NCBI GenBank assembly: GCA_963726765.1
Contig: CAVSDH010000010.1
Span: 124,001-188,000 of the forward strand
DNA length: 64,000 nt
Origin: CAIWHR01 sp963726765
Lineage (GTDB): Bacteria; Pseudomonadota; Gammaproteobacteria; Burkholderiales; Casimicrobiaceae
Direction of reading: 5' to 3'
Made by a program: the position numbers and the translations under genes. Positions 27,502-37,356 of this stretch are shown in pieces (position 1 is the first letter of the stretch; every line of letters begins with the position of its first letter). The notes beneath the pieces were generated by a model. It saw nothing but the letters and a program-made list of their open reading frames with translations, had not been told where the DNA came from and ran no database searches.

Positions 27502-30500
27502 TCAGTCCGCAGGCCCGCGCGCGGGTGCCGGCAGATTTGCGGCGATTCGCGCCGCGCGCGCGGCTCGCCTCGCCTTGCGGCGCTCGGCCCAGCGGTCGAG
27601 ATAGGTGTAGATGACCGGCACGACAACCAGCGTGAGCAGCGTCGACGTGATGACGCCACCGATGATCGCGCGGCCCATCGGGGCCTGTGTCTCGCCACCC
27701 TCACCCAGTCCGAGCGCAAGCGGCGTCATGCCACCGATCATCGCCGCAGTCGTCATCAGGATCGGCCGCAAGCGCACCTGCCCCGCCTGCAGCAGCGAGT
27801 CGTGCAGGCTGGCGCCCGCGCGACGGGCACGATTGGCGAAGTCGACGAGCAGGATCGCGTTCTTGGTCACGAGCCCCATCAGCATGATGAAGCCGATCAT
27901 GGAGAGGAGGTTGAGCGTGGTGCCGGTGACGAGGAGCGCGACAGCACGCCGATGAGCGAGAACGGCAGCGACATCATGATCGCGATCGGCTGCGTGTAGC
28001 TCGCGAATTGCGACGCAAGGATCAGGTAGATGAAGATGACGGCAAGGCCCAGCGCCGCCATCGCCGCCTCGAACGATTCCTTCTGTCTTCTTGGCCTGTC
28101 CGCCGACGTCGAAGCGATACCCCGGCGGCAGATACGGTACCGTCGATGATCTTGCTGCACGTCCGAGTTGACGTCGCCCGACGGGCGTCCCTCGACGTTC
28201 GCGTAGAGCGCGACACGGCGCTGCAGTTCCTGCCGCTTGATGATCTGCGGACTCGTCGTCTCGACGATTTCCGCGACTTGCCGCAGCGGCACCATCCGTG
28301 CCTCGCCGTCGGGACCACGCTTGCCTGTCGTCAGATAGAGATTGCCGAGGTCCGAGACCAGGCGGCGCGAGTCGCGCGGCAGCTGCACGTTGACCTCGTA
28401 GTTCTGGCCGTCCGGAGCGAGCCAGTAGCTCACGGTGTCGCCGGCGAGCAGCGGCCGGACCGTCGCGCCGACCTGCTGGACGCTGATGCCGAGATCCGCG
28501 GCCGCGTCGTTGTTGAGTCGGATCGCCAGTGCCGGCGCCGCGGCCTTTTCCGAGATCTCGAGGTCCGCGATCCCGGGTATCTTCGCCACCTTCTCGGCGA
28601 ATTCGTCGATCAGCAGCGTCATCGTCGCGGGATCGGGCCGAGCAGATTGACCCACATCGCCCGATCGAAGCCGAAGCGCACCCTCGATCGCCGGGAATCG
28701 GCTTCAGCTCCACCCGGATTGCGCTTCTCGATGTCCTTCTGCGACGCGATCGCGCTGGCCGCGATCGACGAGCTTGAGGTCGACGCGGGCGTAGTTGCGT
28801 CCGTCTTGGTTCCGATGTGGTCATGACAAGCGCGGATTTCCGGGAATCGCCTTCAACGCTTCCTCAACTTCGCGAATTTTGCCGTCGGTGTACTCGAGGC
28901 TGGTACCGACGGGCGTATTCAGTCGCAGCGAGATGAAGCCCTCGTCGACCTGTGGCTGGAACTCGTTTTCGACGAACGGGAGAATGCCGAAGCTCCCAAT
29001 GAAGTCGTCGAGCGCCAAGGACCAGCACGCGCCGCGGTGGTCGATCGCCCATTCAAGCATGCGGCCGTAGAGTCGTATGCAGCCATTCGACGACGCGCTC
29101 CACCCGGTCCATGAACCGTCCTAGCCAGCGGGCGCGGCGAAACCGCGAGCCCGGTGGATCGTGCCAGACGGACGACAGCATCGGATCGAGCGTGAAGCTT
29201 ACGAACAGGCTCATGAGTACCGCAACCGCCACGGTCAGGCCGAACTGGAAAAAGAACTGCCCGATGATCCCCTTCATGAACGCAATCGGGACGAACACTG
29301 CGACGATCGCCAAAGTGGTTGCCATTACCGCGAGGCCGATCTCGTCGGTGCCCTCGCGTGCCGCCGCGGGATGGGTTTTGCCCATCCCGAGGTGACGCAC
29401 GATGTTCTCGCGCACGACGATGGCATCGTCGATCAGCAGGCCGATGCACAGCGACAGGGCCATCAGGGTCATCATGTTGAGCGTGAACCCGAACGCGTAG
29501 AGCGCAACGAACGTCGCGATGACCGCGATCGGGAGCGTGAGCCCGGTTATGATCGTGCTGCGCCAGCTGTGCAGGAACAGGAATACGATCAGCACGGTCA
29601 GCAGAGCTCCCTCGAAAATCGTGCTCTTGACCCGGTCGATGCTCTTCTGGACCTGATCGGCCTGCGAGTTGACGATCTGCACTTCGACATCGCGGGGCAG
29701 GCGCGATTTCAAGCCGTCGACCGCGGCGACGCACGGCGGCGCCGGTTTCGACGATGTTGGCGTCCTGCGCCTTGCGGACGTCGATCGTAATCGACGGACG
29801 TCCGTTGATGCGCGAGATCGAGTCCTGCTCCTTCTCCCCGTCGACGACATCGGCGACTTGCGACAGGTAGACGGGGCCGCCGCCTTGCTGGGCAACGATG
29901 ACCCGAGCGAACTGCGCCGGATCCTTGATTTTGCCTTCGACGCGCACCACCGCGTCGTTCTGTCCACGGGTGATCCGCCCCGCCGGCACGTCCTGATTCG
30001 CGTTCTGGATCGCGCTGATCACCTGATCGACACCGAGGCCGAGTGCGTTGAGCGCATTGGGCTTGATCTGAATCAGGATCTGGCGCGTGACACGGCCATT
30101 GACGGTGACCTGCGCGACCCCGGGAATGTTTTCGAGCGCCTTGACGATTGTCTGGTCGGTGAGCGACGTCAGTTCACGCAACTCTACGGTAGGGGAAAGA
30201 ACGGCAAGCGAAACCGTCGGCTGGTTGTCCTCGATGTCGACGCGAAGCACCAGGGGATCCTTGACGTCGCGCGGAAACGTAGGACGAACCGCGGCGATCT
30301 TGTCGCGCACGTCCTGCATCGCACGCGAAGTGTCGGTGCCGAGGCGGAATTCGATGAAGACTTGACTCTGTCCCTCGCGCGAATTGGAAAAGATTCGCTT
30401 GACGCCCATCACCGTATTCGACGCGTATTCGATCGGCTTGGTCACGTCGGTTTCGACGACGTCCGGCGAGGCGCCCGGATAGTTGGTCAGAATCTGCACA

Positions 30501-30631
30501 TACGGCAACGTCACGTCCGGCATCTGCTCGACGCGCAGCCGTGCATACGAAAACAATCCGAGCACGACGATGCCGACCATCACCATCGTCGCAAAAACCG
30601 GGTTCCTGATCGAAACGCGCGTAATCCACAT
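27502..30631 (-). CDS. RND multidrug efflux transporter (multiply frameshifted)
   Basis: Inner-membrane proton-driven pump of the HAE1/AcrB superfamily. Start MWITRVSIRNPVFATMVMVGI, then PDVTLPYVQILTNYPGASP. The porter domain, the VLIVFLFLHSWRSTIITGLTLP helix region and the GLLIDDAIVVRENI relay motif (TM4 Asp pair) are recognisable, as is the TM10-12 block ending GGVITSTLLTLVVVPVIYTYLDR. The reading frame breaks near 29729, 29072 and 28845, several times between 28640 and 28800, and near 28155, 28137, 28084 and 27940. Most fit one-base insertions; at least two (near 28650 and 27940) fit one-base deletions. The restored length is about 1040 residues, normal for the family. It forms an operon with the adaptor 24 bases upstream; a TolC gene lies nearby. 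Confidence 0.85.
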
Positions 30632-30655
30632 GGCGGTCTTCCCCCGTTTGCCAGG

Positions 30656-31850
30656 TCAGCCTGCGACTTGCGTCGTGCCTGAGGTCGGGGCCGAGGCCGG
30701 TAGCGGCGCGGTCGACGGCGCCTTCACAACCGCCGGCGCGCCATCCTTGAGGTTGTCGAAACGCGCCGCCAGCACCCGCGCCGACGCGGGCAGCGTGGTC
30801 CGGATCTCCACCCGGTCGGCGGCGTTGTCGCGCCCGCCGGTCACGACATTGCGCTTCACCAGCTTGCCGTCCTCGAGCGTCCAGACGAACGCCTGCCCGG
30901 CCTCGGTGCGAAGCGCGGTCGCGGGAAGCGTCGGCACCGGCGCGCCCGAAGCGAGAGCGATCCGCCCGGTGGCGAACATGCCGCCGCGCAGTGATCCGTC
31001 GGCATTCGGGATTCCCACGTAGACAAGGATCGAACGCGTCCCGGCTCGGTCGCCGGGTTGATCCGCTCGACGCGGCCCGAAAAGCGGCGGTCGCCGAACC
31101 CGTCGATGGCGAGCTCCACCGCCTTGCCAATCGAGAGCTCCGGGACGTCGGTCGCCGGTACCACCGCCTGCAACTCCATGTCCTTGAGGTCGATGACGGT
31201 CACGAGCGGCGAGTCGAACGCTACCTTTTCCCCGGGCTGGACGTGGCGCTTCGCAACGATGCCGGTAAGAGGCGAAATGGCGACGGCGTCGCGAAGCGCG
31301 TTGCGTGCAATTTGCACCTGCGCCTCCGCGGACTTGACCGAACCTTGCGCGACGTTGTAGCTCGACTCGGAATTGTCGAACGCGTTCTGCGAGATGAAGT
31401 TCTGTTTCAGCAGCGTCTGATTGGTCGTGCGTGTCTTCTCGGCGAGTGCGAGCTGCGCCTTGGCCGATTCCATCGCGCCGATGCGTTCCAGCAGCTTCGC
31501 GTCGAGGTCCGCGGTATCGATTCGCGCCAGGACTTGTCCTGCCTGCACGGTTTCGCCTTCGCGCACCGTGATCTGCCGGACATCGCCCGAGACTTTCGCC
31601 TTCACGGTGGCCTGCCGCACGGGTTGCAACGCGCCCGAAACGGGGAGCCAGCGCGCGAGCGCGCGCTGCTCGACGCCGGTAAGGTCGGCAGGGCGCGAAC
31701 TCGAGGGCCACGGGCGCGGCGATTCTTGTCTCCTGGCCCTCCGCCGTCCTTCTTGGCAAGGCGCATCGCCACGCTGCCCCCGATGGCGCCGACAACGACC
31801 AGCGCCACGATACCGCCGATCAGCCGGCGGCGCGTCAGTACCTTTGCCAT
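30656..31850 (-). CDS. RND efflux periplasmic adaptor (frameshifted)
   Basis: Membrane-fusion protein bridging pump and TolC. ATG 31850 has a strong AGGGGGGAG RBS and begins MAKVLTRRRLIGGIVALVVVGAI, a membrane anchor. Frames break near 31730 and 31690, between the anchor and PVRQATVKAKVSGDVRQI, and again near 31041; the last is resolved by one extra base in GGGACG. The lipoyl half-motifs (VREGETVQAGQVLARID and AISPLTGIVAKRHVQPGEKV), an alpha-hairpin and the beta-barrel VELAIDGFGDRRFSGRVERI are clear. The restored length is about 400 residues. It is first in the pump operon. Confidence 0.85.
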
Positions 31851-31898
31851 GCTCCCCCCTAGGAGACCGTCGGTCCGGCGATCCCCGTCCGTTTGACA

Positions 31899-31925
31899 GG
31901 CCGGCCCGGGTTGGCCGGGCCGGCC
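31899..31925. repeat. GC-rich perfect inverted repeat upstream of the efflux operon
   Basis: Two 11-base arms (31899-31909 and 31915-31925) pair perfectly around a 5-base loop, about 50 bases upstream of the adaptor ATG, within its likely leader. There is no T-run on either side, so a simple terminator is unlikely. The rest of the 31851-32179 gap holds the liv promoter. Confidence 0.6.
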
Positions 31926-32106
31926 GGATTTGTCCTGCTCGCCCCGTTTGGATGCGCGGAAACAGTATTTCGGATTCGGAAAGGCGCCCAGTCTAGTGGC
32001 CAACCGCGTTCCCGCAAAGCACGCTGCGACGGAATGCGGCCCGGCGCGACAGGAGGCGGTGCAGGAGCACGGGAAGGCGCGCCCCGGAACGCAGCGAGCA
32101 TGCGGA

Positions 32107-32135
32107 TTGACACAATGACGCCGAGGGCAAATAAT
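32107..32135 (+). promoter_or_regulatory. Strong sigma-70 promoter for the liv operon
   Basis: Perfect -35 TTGACA (32107-32112), 17-base spacer, -10 AATAAT (32130-32135). Transcription from about 32142 leaves about 38 bases to the livK ATG, with GGAGGA in between. This is the closest match to consensus in the window. Confidence 0.75.
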
Positions 32136-32179
32136 TATCTGTTGCCCATTTGGCCAACCCCTTTCAGCGGAGGAATTCG

Positions 32180-33484
32180 ATGAACGTAACGCACAAGCTC
32201 GGCCTGACTGTCGTCGCGGCGGCCGTGCTCGCCCTGTATGGCTGCGGCAAGGAAGAACCCAAGAAAGCCGAAGCCCCGAAAGCGCCGGCGGAAGACGTCG
32301 TGGTGGTCAAGATCGGCCACGCCGGCCCGCTGACGGGCGGCATCGCCCACCTCGGCAAGGACGACGAAAACGGCGTTCATCTGGCAGTCGACGAAGCCAC
32401 CGCAAAGAAGATCAAGATCGGCGGCAAGACGGTCAAGTTCGAGATGATGAGCGAGGACGACCAGGCCGACCCGAAGATGGGCCCGACCATCGCGCAGAAG
32501 TTCGTCGATGCCAAGGTCGCCGGTGTGGTCGGCCACCTCAACTCCGGCGTCACGATTCCGGCCTCGGCCGTGTACAACCAGGCCGGCCTGCCGGTGATTT
32601 CGGGGTCGGCGACTAACCCGAAGCTGACCGAGCAGGGCTTCAAGGTCGTGTTCCGCACGGTGGGTCGGGACGACCAGCAGGGTCCCGCCGTCGCCGCGTA
32701 CATCGCCAACGAGCTCAAGGCCAAGAAGGTCGCGATCGCGGACGATGCCACCGCCTACGGCGAGGGCCTCGCGAACGAAGTCGAGAAGACCCTGAAGGCG
32801 GCGGGCGTGCAGGTCGTGACGCGCGAAAAGACGAACGACAAGGCGACCGACTTCAAGGCGATCCTGACGAAGATGAAGGGCAAGAATCCGGACGCCATCT
32901 TCTACGGCGGCATGGACGCCACCGGCGGCCCGATGATCAAGCAGGCCCGTGAGCTCGGCATCAAGTCGGTGTTCGCGTTCGGCGACGGCGCGTGCACCAG
33001 CGAAATGTCGAAGCTGGGCGGTGCCGCGTCCGAAGGCATGTATCTGCTCCCAGGCCGGCATCCCGACGCAGATGGCGTCGCAAGGACTTCCAGACGGCGT
33101 TCAATGCGAAGTACGGTGAAGTGAAGCAATACGCGCCGTTCTTCTACGACGCCGCCAAACCTGCTGATCGCCGCCATGCAGAAGGCGGACTCGACCGACC
33201 CGGCCAAGTACCTGCCGATGCTGGCGTCGATTTCCTTCGACGGCGCCACCGGCCACATCGAGTTCGACGCGAAGGGCGACCGCAAGGACGCCGAAATGAC
33301 GATCTTCCAGATGAAGGGCGGAAACGTCGTGCCGGTCGCCATCATCAAGGCCGGCAAGACGACGAAGGTCGAAGTCCCGGCACCGGCTCCTGCGGCAGCG
33401 GCAGCTCCGGCCGCCGCTCCTGCGCCGGCCATGGCCCCCGCCATGGCGCCGGCAGCACCCGCAAAGGACGCGCCTAAGAAGTAA
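32180..33484 (+). CDS. livK: Branched-chain amino-acid ABC transporter substrate-binding lipoprotein (frameshifted)
   Basis: Periplasmic-binding protein type 1 that delivers Leu/Ile/Val-type ligands to LivHM. A lipobox L19-Y-G-C22 makes it a lipoprotein, followed by a Lys/Ala/Pro linker. The binding fold is clear: IGHAGPLTGGIAHLG, DDQADPKMG, VVGHLNSGVTIPAS, ISGSATNPKLTEQG, TVGRDDQQG and KTNDKATDFKAIL. Three one-base insertions, near 33044, 33081 and 33159, break the frame; removing them restores YCSQAGIPTQMAS, DFQTAFNAKYGEVKQYAPFFYDAA and AMQKADSTDPAKYLPML. The C-terminus carries an unusual Ala/Pro/Met-rich tail of about 35 residues ending DAPKK. The GGAGGA RBS fixes the start at 32180. Confidence 0.9.
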
Positions 33485-33511
33485 GCACGGCAAATTGCTT
33501 TCGGTACGAGG

Positions 33512-33535
33512 ACGGCGCCCACTGGGCGCCGTTTT
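33512..33535 (+). terminator. Intrinsic terminator or attenuator after livK
   Basis: A perfect 9-bp GC-rich stem (33512-33520 with 33524-33532) with a 3-base loop is followed by a T-run ending at 33535. It lies between livK and livH, so it probably reduces transcription of the permease genes relative to the abundant binding protein. Confidence 0.8.
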
Positions 33536-33716
33536 CATTGGGCGGCCGCGCCACGAGCATTCGAGCGTCGCCCGCGCCTTTCACGACCGTGGACACCCTC
33601 GCGCAAGCCGGATTGCCTGCGTTAGCAGACTTCGCGGGGGATTGCCCTCGCCGTCGTCCCGCCGCACAATCGCCGGCAGCGCGCGGGAAAACAGTGCGCA
33701 GCATCCTGGGGAGCGC

Positions 33717-34721
33717 GTGGACATTTTCCTGCAGCAGATCGTCAACGGCCTCACGCTCGGCAGCGTGTACGCCGTCGTCGCACTGGGCTACACGATGGTG
33801 TACGGCATCATCCAGCTCATCAACTTCGCCCACGGCGAGGTGGTGATGATCGGTGCGATGACCGCGTTCTCGGTGATCACGGCGCTCGCGGGTGCACACA
33901 CCGGGCTGCCGCCGTTCGCGATACTGGCCATCGGCGTGCTCGTCGCGGTCCCCGTCTGCATGGGAGTGGGCTACACGCTGGAGCGCGTCGCGTACCGGCC
34001 GTTGCGCACCGCGCCACGGCTCGCCCCGCTGATCACGGCGATCGGCCTGTCGATCATCCTGCAACACATCGCGATGATCATCTGGAGCCGCAATCCGATT
34101 CCGTTCCCGCAGATCGTCACCGTGCATCCGTACCATGTCACGGGCAACCCGGACGGCGCAACGATCACCAACGTTCAGATCGCGATCATCGTCACCTCGG
34201 TGGCGATGATGGCGGGGCTGCTCGGCCTCGTCTACCGGACGAAGCTGGGGGTCGCGATGCGCGCGACGTCGCAGAACCAGGCGGTGGCCGGGCTGATGGG
34301 CATCAACATCAATACGGTGATATCGCTGACATTCGTCATTGGCGCAGGCCTCGGGGCAATGGCCGGCGTGATGGTCGGCACCTACTACGGCATCGCCCAG
34401 TACCAGATGGGCTTCATCCTCGGTCTCAAGGCGTTTTCTGCCGCCGTGCTCGGCGGCATCGGCAACCTCGCCGGGGCGATGCTGGGCGGCGTGCTGCTCG
34501 GCCTCATCGAGGCGCTGGGCGCCGGATACGTCGGCGACCTCACGAATCTGTGCCAGCTCTCCGACTGGTCCGATGCGATTGCGGAGCGCTGCGTGAGCGA
34601 TCCCAATCTCACGCTGTTCGGCAGCAACTACCAGGACGTGTTCGCCTTCCTCGTCCTGATTGCGGTGCTCATCTTCCGGCCGTCCGGTCTCCTGGGCGAG
34701 CGCGTCAGCGACCGCGCGTAG
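33717..34721 (+). CDS. livH: Branched-chain amino-acid ABC transporter permease LivH
   Basis: Inner-membrane permease subunit, 334 residues with about eight hydrophobic helices. Family blocks are QQIVNGLTLGSVYAVVALGYTMVYGI, INFAHGEVVMIGA, AYRPLR, the cytoplasmic coupling loop RATSQNQAVAGLMGININ, and GGIGNLAGAMLGGVLLGLIE. The GTG start at 33717 has GGGGAG six bases upstream. The 180 bases between the terminator and this start contain no clear promoter, so expression is probably read-through. Confidence 0.95.
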   Translation: MDIFLQQIVNGLTLGSVYAVVALGYTMVYGIIQLINFAHGEVVMIGAMTAFSVITALAGAHTGLPPFAILAIGVLVAVPVCMGVGYTLERVAYRPLRTAPRLAPLITAIGLSIILQHIAMIIWSRNPIPFPQIVTVHPYHVTGNPDGATITNVQIAIIVTSVAMMAGLLGLVYRTKLGVAMRATSQNQAVAGLMGININTVISLTFVIGAGLGAMAGVMVGTYYGIAQYQMGFILGLKAFSAAVLGGIGNLAGAMLGGVLLGLIEALGAGYVGDLTNLCQLSDWSDAIAERCVSDPNLTLFGSNYQDVFAFLVLIAVLIFRPSGLLGERVSDRA

Positions 34722-34730
34722 GATCCCCCC

Positions 34731-35813
34731 ATGCACGCGCTGATCGATCGGAAGAAGCACCCGCACGGCGCCTGGATCGGCATCGTGCTGATCGGCGTGG
34801 CGCTGGCTGTCCTGCCGTTCGTGCTGGCGGGCATCGGCACCGCCTGGGTGCGCATCACCAACCTCGCGATCCTGTTCGTTCTGCTGTCGCTCGGCCTCAA
34901 CATCGTCGTCGGCTTCGCCGGACTGCTCGATCTCGGCTACATCGCGTTCTACGCGGTGGGCGCATACACCTACGCCCTTCTCGCATCGCCGCACTTCAAC
35001 CTGCATCTGCCGTTCTGGATCATCCTGCCGATCGGCGCGGCGGTCGCCTGCATGTTCGGCGTGCTGCTCGGGGCGCCCACCTTGAAGCTGCGCGGCGACT
35101 ACCTCGCGATCGTCACGCTGGGATTCGGCGAAATCATCCGGATCTTCCTCAACAACCTGTCGCAGCCGGTCAACCTGACCAATGGCCCGCAGGGAATCAC
35201 GCTGATCGACCCGTTTCGGATCGGTAGTTTCAGCTTCGCCGAGCGCGAAACCATCATGGGTCTCGATTTCACCGGCCCGGTCAAGTACTACTACCTGCTG
35301 ATCCTCGTGCTGCTCGTCGTCATCGTCATCAACCTCCGGTTGCAGAATTCACGCATTGGACGTGCGTGGGAAGCGATCCGCGAGGACGAAATCGCGGCGC
35401 GCGCGATGGGCATCAACACCCGCAACATGAAGCTCCTCGCCTTCGCGATGGGCGCGTCTTTCGGCGGCGTCTCCGGCGGCATCTTCTCCGCAACGCAGGG
35501 GTTCATCAGCCCCGAGAGCTTCGTGCTGGTCGAGTCGGTAATGGTGCTGTCGATGGTCGTGCTGGGCGGCATGGGCAACATCTGGGGGGTGATCCTCGGC
35601 GCGGTGCTGCTGTCCTTCATGCCGGAGGTGCTGCGCTACACGGTCGGACCGGTGCAGGAGCGCCTGTTCGGCCGGATGCTGATCGAGCCGGAAGTCATCC
35701 GGATGCTGCTTTTCGGATTCGCACTGGTGCTCATGATGCTGTTCCGTCCCGCGGGCATTCTTCCTTCCGCGCTGCGCAAGCGCGAGCTGGAGACGCCAAA
35801 GGTGGGCGCATGA
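34731..35813 (+). CDS. livM: Branched-chain amino-acid ABC transporter permease LivM
   Basis: Second permease subunit, 360 residues, multiple membrane helices. Recognisable blocks are NIVVGFAGLLDLGYIAFYAVGAYTYA, APTLKLRGDYLAIVTLGFGEIIRI, NGPQGITLI, the coupling loop RAMGINTRNMKLLAFAMGA and GGMGNIWGVILGAVLL. The RBS AGGA lies nine bases after the livH stop; the stop overlaps the livG start as ATGA. Confidence 0.96.
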   Translation: MHALIDRKKHPHGAWIGIVLIGVALAVLPFVLAGIGTAWVRITNLAILFVLLSLGLNIVVGFAGLLDLGYIAFYAVGAYTYALLASPHFNLHLPFWIILPIGAAVACMFGVLLGAPTLKLRGDYLAIVTLGFGEIIRIFLNNLSQPVNLTNGPQGITLIDPFRIGSFSFAERETIMGLDFTGPVKYYYLLILVLLVVIVINLRLQNSRIGRAWEAIREDEIAARAMGINTRNMKLLAFAMGASFGGVSGGIFSATQGFISPESFVLVESVMVLSMVVLGGMGNIWGVILGAVLLSFMPEVLRYTVGPVQERLFGRMLIEPEVIRMLLFGFALVLMMLFRPAGILPSALRKRELETPKVGA

Positions 35814-36613
35814 CCTCGGCGGGCCACCTGACGCTCCTGTCGGCCAAGGGCATCAGCAAACGATTCGGCGGCGTGCACGCGCTTTCCGACGTGGGTTTCA
35901 CGATCGGGCACGGTGAAATCTACGGGCTCATCGGACCCAATGGCGCGGGCAAGACCAGCCTGTTCAACGTACTGACCGGCATCTACGAGCCGAACGAGGG
36001 CGAATTCGTCTTCGACGGCCAGCCGCTGATGGGACTCAAGCCGAACGAAGTCGCGCAGCGCGGCATCGCGCGCACGTTCCAGAACATCCGCCTGTTCGCG
36101 AACCTGTCGGCACTGGAGAACGTGATGATCGGTCGGCACGTGCGCACGCACGCGAACGTGCTGGGGGCGGTATTTCGCGACGCGAAAACGCGCGCCGAGG
36201 AGAAGTCGATCGAGAAGCGCGCCTACGAGCTCCTCGAATACGTAGGCGTCGCGAAACGCGCGAACTCGCTCGCCAAGCACCTCGCGTACGGCGACCAGCG
36301 CCGGCTCGAAATCGCGCGCGCGCTCGCGACGGAGCCCAAGCTCCTCGCACTCGACGAGCCGGCCGCTGGTATGAACGCCACCGAAACGGAATCCCTCAAG
36401 GGTCTCCTCGAAGGCATCCGTCGCGACGGCACGACGATCCTGCTGATCGAGCACGACATGAAGCTGGTGATGAGCGTGTGCGACCGCGTGCTGGTGCTGG
36501 ACTACGGCAAGAAGATCGCGGAAGGAACGGCGGCCGACGTGCAGAAGGATCCGAAGGTCATCGCCGCGTATCTCGGCGGCGACATTTCCCTCAACCTCAA
36601 GGGAGCCGCATAA
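35810..36613 (+). CDS. livG: Branched-chain amino-acid ABC transporter ATPase LivG
   Basis: Cytosolic ATPase subunit, 267 residues. Walker A GPNGAGKTS, Q-loop FQNIRLF, the signature region in its LivG form (LAYGDQRRLEIARALA), Walker B LLALDEPAAGM and the switch His in LIEHDM are all present. The long insert between Q-loop and signature (RHVRTHANVLGAVFRDAKT) is typical of LivG. It overlaps livM by four bases. Confidence 0.96.
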   Translation: MTSAGHLTLLSAKGISKRFGGVHALSDVGFTIGHGEIYGLIGPNGAGKTSLFNVLTGIYEPNEGEFVFDGQPLMGLKPNEVAQRGIARTFQNIRLFANLSALENVMIGRHVRTHANVLGAVFRDAKTRAEEKSIEKRAYELLEYVGVAKRANSLAKHLAYGDQRRLEIARALATEPKLLALDEPAAGMNATETESLKGLLEGIRRDGTTILLIEHDMKLVMSVCDRVLVLDYGKKIAEGTAADVQKDPKVIAAYLGGDISLNLKGAA

Positions 36614-36616
36614 GCC

Positions 36617-37354
36617 ATGACTGCGGCAATCGCAAAACCGCTGCTCGAATTGAAGAAGCTCGAGGTCGCCTACGGGGGCATCCACGCGGTCAAGGGCATC
36701 GACCTCCACGTGGGCGAGGGCGAGCTCGTTTGCCTCATCGGAGCCAACGGCGCGGGAAAGACCACGACGCTCAAGGGTATCTGCGGTCTGCAGCCCGTCA
36801 AATCCGGATCGATTCATTACGCCGGCGGAAGCATCGTGGGCCGCCCCGCGTTCGAACTCGTGCGCAGAGGTCTCGCAATGGTTCCGGAGGGCCGCGGCGT
36901 GTTCGGCGCACTGACGATCGAAGAGAACCTGGCGATGGGCGCCTACATCCGTTCCGACACCGCCGGCGTGCGATCCGACGTCGAGCGCGTGTTCGGCCTT
37001 TTCCCGCGGCTCAAGGAGCGGCGGCGGCAGACGGCAGGGACGATGTCGGGTGGCGAGCAGCAGATGCTTGCGATGGGCAGAGCGCTCATGTCGAGGCCCA
37101 AGCTGCTGCTACTCGACGAACCGTCGATGGGCCTCGCTCCGCTGATGGTGCAAAAAGTGTTCGAAACGGTGCTCGCGGTGTCGCAGGAGGGTGTCACGAT
37201 CCTGCTGATCGAGCAAAACGCCAAGCTCGCGCTCGAAGTGAGCCATCGCGGCTACGTCATGGAATCCGGCGAAATCACGCTGTCCGGCGAAGCGAAGACT
37301 CTCCTGCACGACCCCGCCGTTCGCGCCGCGTATCTCGGCGAGGCGGTGGCGTAG
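36617..37354 (+). CDS. livF: Branched-chain amino-acid ABC transporter ATPase LivF
   Basis: Second ATPase subunit, 245 residues. Walker A GANGAGKTTTLK, MVPEGRGVFGALTIEENL, signature TMSGGEQQMLAMGRALM, Walker B LLLLDEPSMGLAP and H-loop-equivalent LIEQNAK (Gln in place of His, normal for LivF). It follows livG after 3 bases and completes the transporter. Confidence 0.96.
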   Translation: MTAAIAKPLLELKKLEVAYGGIHAVKGIDLHVGEGELVCLIGANGAGKTTTLKGICGLQPVKSGSIHYAGGSIVGRPAFELVRRGLAMVPEGRGVFGALTIEENLAMGAYIRSDTAGVRSDVERVFGLFPRLKERRRQTAGTMSGGEQQMLAMGRALMSRPKLLLLDEPSMGLAPLMVQKVFETVLAVSQEGVTILLIEQNAKLALEVSHRGYVMESGEITLSGEAKTLLHDPAVRAAYLGEAVA

Positions 37355-37356
37355 CG

